Positions 59,286 to 64,000 of a stretch of DNA of 64,000 bases are shown piece after piece. Location: positions 10,023,712 to 10,087,711 of the forward strand of contig JAJEKV010000011.1 of the NCBI GenBank assembly GCA_021234155.1. The letters run 5' to 3'. Position numbers and translations under genes: made by a program. The notes under the pieces were generated by a model. It searched no databases and was not told the DNA's origin. It worked only from the letters and a program-made list of their open reading frames with translations. Position 1 is the stretch's first letter. Each line of letters starts with the position of its first letter. The DNA is from Isoetes taiwanensis. Lineage: Eukaryota; Streptophyta; Lycopodiopsida; Isoetales; Isoetaceae.

Positions 59286-59315
59286 ATTATCGTATAATCT
59301 TCCTTATATGATGTA

Positions 59316-60430
59316 TCTATTGCCATGACCCATACATGTATCATGTAAACCCATACATGGGTGTAAATGGCGAATTATGGCTTAGTGAAACAGTAACTGT
59401 AACAACACGAACATGTACGTTTCAATTGGATATGTTTCAAACATTGGGGTTCTACTCCAAATATCTACCCACTGGATGATCAATCATTTCACATTTATAT
59501 TTTGCAAATGTGCAACATACTGATGGCTATTTCATGGGCTTCTTAGTAAAAACAATATGTTGCTTTTCTTGCAATAGTTAACTGCTTAAAAAAGTGGATT
59601 GTTCAACAAACTTACTTGTGGCTGTCTCTATATCTAAAGAGTTCTGAAGGTTTTGTTTTAATTAGTGCACCAGTTGTGCAACATGTGCTTGATACTGAGT
59701 TGTGCAACATGTGTTTGATACTCAGATATTGAAGGCATGTAGTGGAAATACTTGGACATTACATAGTAAATAAACCCGAAGCATGATGGGTGGATGACCA
59801 AACAGATGCCGCTACAGGCACCAGCTACAATTGCAAATTTGCAGCATTTTTTAGGTGTCAATCTATGTATAATTTTTGCAAAGATTTGCCACAAAATGCA
59901 GGGGATTTATTGGGTTGTTTCTTGATTTGGGTCCTATAGAGTTGAAATTGTGCGATTTTTTAATGTGGATTCTTCCCTAGAATTCAAAATTGATAGCAAA
60001 TTTAGCTGACTAGAATTGATCATGCCAGTTTTCCGAACCAATTTCTTGGATGTAGTGCAGGCCCTGACACAATACTTCAAACTATTTTTGCATTATGCTA
60101 ATTTGCATTAAAGACTGGTTGAATAGCTCTGTCATAGCTCTCTATGCAATATTTGATGTGAATCCGAGTCAGAAATTAGGGCTGACCATGTTGGAGTAGT
60201 TGCAGACAAAAATATGGAGAATAGATCACCAAGTTAAAAATCTTTCCGATCTTGTTTTGTTTGTTTTATTTAATCACTTGAGTGAGCTTGTTCGACTATG
60301 CGCGAAGGGCAAATTCGGTATTTTGAATCTTTGCAGGGGCATCGTGGGAAATTCAGAAATATGCACTAGCAGCAATTTGACTAACAAACCCCTCAGATTA
60401 ATCCCGGCCTTGAGCATGGACACCATCGGT
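59316..60430. other. No gene seen
   Basis: Only a small tandem duplication of TTGTGCAACATGTG(C/T)TTGATACT (about 59672-59726) is notable. Confidence 0.5.
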
Positions 60431-60960
60431 ACTTGAAAGCACACATCTCTGTGAAGAAACGGAGAGCTATTGCTGCCATAAGGACGGGTTCCCATTACCT
60501 CAGAATTGAAACAGGTCGCTGGGGGGTGAATGGCGGGCACGGGATCCCCAGGGAGGAGAGGATATGTCAGTGTTGTGAGATGCACGTGATAGAGAATGAG
60601 CACCATGCCCTCCAGCGGTGCCCAGCATATGCCCATGTCCGAGCCGTGCACACTGATCTTAGATGCTCTGACACGCCGCTACATCAGTTATCCGCATCAC
60701 CTCTGGTAGCGCGACTGGGAGCTTACATCCTGCAGATTTCGGCCGTCAGACTTGCTCTTCTGGGGCATGGTATTTGAGAGCCTACTGTTAGGGTTTTTTC
60801 CTCCCAAGTGGGGGTTTTTTCATCCCGGTAGTAGGGTTCTACTGTACAGTTACATTTGGGGTTTTTGGCTTTTTTGCCTGTTCTCTGCATGTACCATCTC
60901 ATAGGCCTCTGGCCTCCGTGGACGTTAAAATAAACTTCCTTCCTTCCTTCCTTCCTTTGA
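60431..60960 (+). mobile_element. LINE 3' end with (CTTC)n tail
   Basis: The plus strand encodes the C-terminal zinc-binding end of a non-LTR reverse transcriptase (KKRRAIAAIRTGSHYLRIE, ICQCCEMHVIENEHHALQRC). A 3' UTR and CCTCCGTGGACGTTAAAATA follow, then five CTTC units at about 60936-60957. It is the same family as the copies at 4.1 and 38.2 kb, here on the opposite strand. Confidence 0.85.
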
Positions 60961-61641
60961 AATCTAGCAATTGGGTTAGAAAATCCTGTTTCAAAGTTCT
61001 GAAGGCTACTGGGTCAGATGTTGGAGCTTTGAATTGGTGGAAAATTCTAATCTAACCTCAATACTTCTGGTGCTATATAATATGGACTTCCAACTATTTC
61101 AGAATGGTTTAGGCTTGGCTTCCTGTATGTCTGCAACAGATAAACGGACACAAAGTTCTATATTCTTCAACAATGCTAAAAGCTATTAAATGAGTTTAGA
61201 AACTAAATGAGCTTCATTGAAGCTCGTTATTGCTTGGACTACCATGATGCACTTTAGATGCAATGACCTTAACTGCATGATCTCCAATATTGCAACATGT
61301 AAGAATATTGGGGGTTTATAATCTGCAATGTTTGCACAGTTTGCTAAGTCGGTCACAATTATGACTACTTATAAAAGACATCAAGACTGGAAAAACAGAG
61401 ACAGCACATTCTAGACAGGCGATAAAAAGCCAAATGGGAACAAAAGAGTGCCCTGAATGTTCGGCTGCCCAAATTTTAGAGTCTGGATCTCATTGTGTTC
61501 TCAATATCCATAAGACATTGAAATCAGTCTTTTGTTGATGGTTGGGTTCAATTAAATGCATATGGATTCAATTGGATGCAGATTTTTTAGCCCGAACTTG
61601 GTGAGCCACACTGTATGCAAGTACAGTTGTGATGTTCACAA
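60961..61641. other. No gene seen
   Basis: AT-rich; probably includes the 3' flank of the H1 gene. Confidence 0.5.
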
Positions 61642-62184
61642 TCACAATGCAAATGATGAATAATACAATTTGAAAGGAGGCTGGTGGCATTTATATGCAG
61701 CCTTCGGTTTTGCAACTTTGGCAGGCTTAGCCTTGGCAGGCTTTGCAGCAGCAGGGGCCTTGGCAACGGATTTGCTTGGTTTTGGAGCTTTTACCGACTT
61801 TACAGTCTTGGCTTTAGGCTTTGCAGCAGGCTTTTTCACATCAGAAGGAACCTTGAACGAAGCTTTTATCTTTGTAAGCTTTCCGGCCTTTGCCAAATTC
61901 CTTAACTGAGTCGTTAGAGTCTTCCTAAAATTTGCAGACAACCCACTCTTGTACTTATCTTCAATATATTTAGCTATGGCGTGATGGCTCGATCCAGTTC
62001 TTTCCTTCAGAGACGAAATCGCCTCTAGAATCATCTGTCAATATATCAAAGACATTTCAATTCAGAACCTAAAGAAGTAAAAGAAAAAAGAACAGAGGAA
62101 CTAAGAAAAAAAAAGAGAAAAACCAAAGAAAGCTTAGCATACCTATAAATATGGTGGATGGGACGCCGGAGCTTTGGGGGCCAT
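61642..62184 (-). CDS. Linker histone H1, two exons, stop codon at the junction
   Basis: Exon 1 (62184-62143) reads MAPKAPASHPPYL and then TAG as its last codon; a donor GTATGC follows. Exon 2 (acceptor CAG at 62035) starts ATG ATT and encodes the H1 globular domain (MILEAISSLKERTGSSHHAI, LRNLAKAGKLTKIKASFKVP), then a short Lys/Ala/Pro tail. Plant H1 proteins read HPPY followed by one or two residues and then M-I at this point, so the TAG replaces a sense codon, most simply CAG. A protein could still start at the exon 2 Met (130 residues) without the N-terminal tail. The C-terminal tail of about 60 residues is short for plant H1 and ends in a non-basic segment (CHQPPFKLYYSS). H1 binds linker DNA on nucleosomes. 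It may be a recent pseudogene. Confidence 0.75.
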
Positions 62185-62747
62185 TGGAGCCTTAGGTTTC
62201 GAAGATGGCTGTCATTGTGCTAGGCTCTAACGAAGTTTTTTTTCCCTTAAATAAATAGGGATTCATCCGAAATCAACTCAAATATATAAAGATCAGGCAA
62301 AAAACTATAGGTACACCAATATGCTACTTGATAACTAGGGTTTGAGGTGAAGTAACTGACCAACAAAAATGAGCGCTTAAAAAGTTAGAGAAACTGAAGG
62401 CAAGATGCAGGCACCTTAAAGCAAGTAGAGCCTTGTGCTTTTTGAAGAATTTGTCCTTAGGGTAACCGAAGCAACGCTCTCTTGCAATTGGACCTAAAGA
62501 ATGCCTTGGTTTTTTTAACTTAGAGCTCGCAGTATTCAGAGATCCAAGTGAAGATTCAGGTGAGCCCGAAGGCATCATCGAAGCACACTTCGCCGATATG
62601 CCAGAGACAAATTTTGCCTCAGAGATGCACACGAAAATAGTCTACATGTATCTTATCGGAAAGTATTTTCTGATTCCAAATGTAATTTTTTTTGGATTTT
62701 TTTTGCCCTGAAACATTTATTTTTGGATTTTTTTTGGCCGGAAATAC
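62185..62747. other. H1 5' flank, no clear gene
   Basis: A 102-codon minus frame (62324-62632) has no recognisable motif. The phrase TTTTTGGATTTTTTTTG is repeated at about 62690-62735. Confidence 0.4.
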
Positions 62748-63540
62748 TTTTTTTTTTTTGCTACTAATCATATATATAGGAAGATAATATAAAGTGAGTA
62801 CATAAGGATCCCCTCAATGGGATGGATAGGCAGAGTAGGGACAACACTTGAGTGCACCTATTCTATCTCTGGAGTGTGTACTAGTAGAGCAAGGGAGTCG
62901 TCTTCGCCATCAAGTAGATACTATAGGGAGAGTCACCTTCTTCTCCACGATGAAGGGTACTACAGACTTAGACCAGTCTACTTCCACAACTCCAAGAGTT
63001 TGATAAGCTCAGGAACATTAAGAGTGGGAGTTACCTTATTTGTAGAGTACTTGCGTCAGGAGGCAAGATATCATCCTTGTCACACCAGTGGCATTTGAAG
63101 TAGGCGTAGAATTCTGTAAGTCTTCCAATCTTATCAAGTCCCCTATAGGTAGTACCCATCTTTCTATGGTGGGATAGGGCCATTAAGGCAATCTCTATAT
63201 TGAAGTAGCTCTTTATTTTGTCAAGGCGGGGTTAGTTCCCCCCCGAGCCACCCCTCGCAGACCGTGCTTCCAAACCACCCATAAAGCAATAGACACCAGA
63301 GAGGCCAGAATGGGGCAATGCTTAGACACAATGATGACCTTGGGCCAGCTGAGGTGGCAGGTGTCGAGCTCTAGTATGGGAGACACCCAGGACCAAAATG
63401 GTAAGATCTCAGGGCAAAAGAAGAGATGTTGTGTAGACTCACTAGCTACACACCCAAGTTGGAAGTCGGCATTGCACAACGGAATGACAACCTCCTGCAT
63501 CCGTGGCTCGCTCTAGCTCCATTGGCGGCGTCCATGCTAT
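62748..63540 (-). mobile_element. 5'-truncated L1-type LINE
   Basis: The minus strand has the zf-RVT segment (LGCVASESTQHLFFCPEILPFWSW), then a 3' UTR that parallels the 3' UTR of the 26.4-kb LINE (for example CCATTAA(A/G)GCAA and GGTGGGA(C/T)A in the same order), and a 12-nt poly(A) (T-run 62748-62759). The 5' boundary is approximate. Confidence 0.8.
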
Positions 63541-64000
63541 CGATCAGGAAGAAACGAATTTGGGAGATCTGTTGTGCAATGGGGGCTTCGCGGCGTCTGG
63601 CGGTTCGGAATGGCACATGCACTTGGTCAGAATAGGTCCTTAGAGATTGGAATCTGAAAAGGGCATTTTTAGGGTTCCAGGCTCTCTTACATGACGGTTT
63701 TAGGGTTAGAATCTAATTGGTCACTTGGGGCTTTGCCACATGGCAATAGGGGGTTATATGCACATGCAAATGGGGCATGTGCAACATAACAAGTTGTACC
63801 CTAGGGTGCAACCCACATGTCATCAAGGTCAACATGTACTACTGACGTGGCAATATATCATATTATTATATTACCACGTCACTAGTACATGTCGACCTGA
63901 AATGTCACATATGCCGCCACCACTACACCCACCACATATTAGAACCTTTGCACCCAACGGGTGAGTGTCGTGTACCTAGGGTCTTAGATTTTGTCATGTA
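63541..64000. other. No gene; contains a long hairpin
   Basis: Non-coding apart from the inverted repeat listed separately. Confidence 0.5.
63826..63898. repeat. Inverted repeat, 31-bp arms
   Basis: Arms 63826-63856 and 63868-63898 pair at 28 of 31 positions around an 11-nt AT loop; each arm contains GACGTGG and ACATGTACTA. Confidence 0.93.

Larger units (their letters stand above)
51735..59315. mobile_element. Probable large DNA transposon bounded by GGGGAGGTTTCC arrays
   Basis: Dense arrays of one 12-bp motif, in both orientations, lie at 51792-51990 and 58881-59285, and I noticed none elsewhere. Outside the arrays the ends have a loosely matching inverted block (TACAT.ATA...ATTATA.ACG, 51735-51764 and 59291-59315). 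Inside are two convergent genes (55900-57520 plus, 58674-57520 minus) not seen in the rest of the window. Subterminal motif arrays next to a transposase promoter are known from CACTA (En/Spm) elements, but this motif and these ends do not match that family. Other repeats inside may be later insertions. Confidence 0.55.

Noticed and set aside
62324-62632. A 102-codon minus frame upstream of histone H1
   Set aside because: No motif recognised; not joined in phase to any neighbouring exon.

Overview
The window looks like nuclear DNA of a land plant with a large, transposon-rich genome. The genes point to plants: a PB1/Raf-like kinase relic, PLS-type PPR relics, the PSPG box of a family 1 UDP-glycosyltransferase, a plant-type VPS23/ELC, a plant linker histone and a lipid-transfer-type protein. 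The style of the LINEs (including an element whose 3' end reads TCCGTGGACGTTAAA plus a variable microsatellite tail) and the PPR relics suggest a seed-free vascular plant, possibly a fern. That placement is an inference and could not be tested here.

Layout. 0.3-3.2 kb: a young 2.8-kb non-autonomous LTR retrotransposon on the minus strand (3 differences between 352-bp LTRs, 5-bp target duplication). 3.6-5.9 kb: a decayed Raf-like kinase whose intron holds a truncated LINE; its last exon ends in a perfect 21-bp hairpin. 6.1-8.1 kb: a foldback element, the last exon of a UGT, and a tRNA-derived SINE-like head. 11.5-12.1 kb: an intact VPS28. 13.5-24.4 kb: short tandem duplications, a 1.45-kb direct duplication carrying a hexanucleotide tract, further foldback copies and a PPR pseudogene. 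26.4-33.0 kb: a nearly full-length L1-type LINE (minus) with an intact ORF1 and a broken ORF2 that overlap by ATGA. 35.5-36.1 kb: relic exons of a HAT-repeat protein resembling UTP6. 38.2-41.1 kb: a LINE end followed by a broken gene of unrecognised family whose two introns carry seven copies of the palindrome CTCGACTCGCGAGTCGAG or close variants. 44.8-45.1 kb: a lipid-transfer-like protein. 46.0-47.9 kb: a six-exon Crypton-type tyrosine recombinase gene (minus) with one frameshift. 48.1-49.4 kb: an intact ELC/VPS23, head to head with the recombinase. 50.2-51.6 kb: a LINE nested in the tail of an older LINE. 51.8-59.3 kb: a probable large DNA transposon bounded by dense arrays of GGGGAGGTTTCC and holding two convergent genes. 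60.4-64.0 kb: two LINE ends, a histone H1 gene with a stop codon at its exon junction, and a 31-bp-arm hairpin.

The only genes that look intact and cellular are VPS28, ELC/VPS23 and the small LTP-like gene. VPS28 and VPS23 are partners in ESCRT-I, the endosomal complex that sorts ubiquitinated cargo, and lie 36 kb apart on the same strand. The H1 gene is doubtful. Almost everything else is mobile-element DNA or gene relics.

The best candidates for undescribed biology are the GGGGAGGTTTCC-bounded element, the palindrome-bearing introns, and the Crypton-like recombinase beside ELC.
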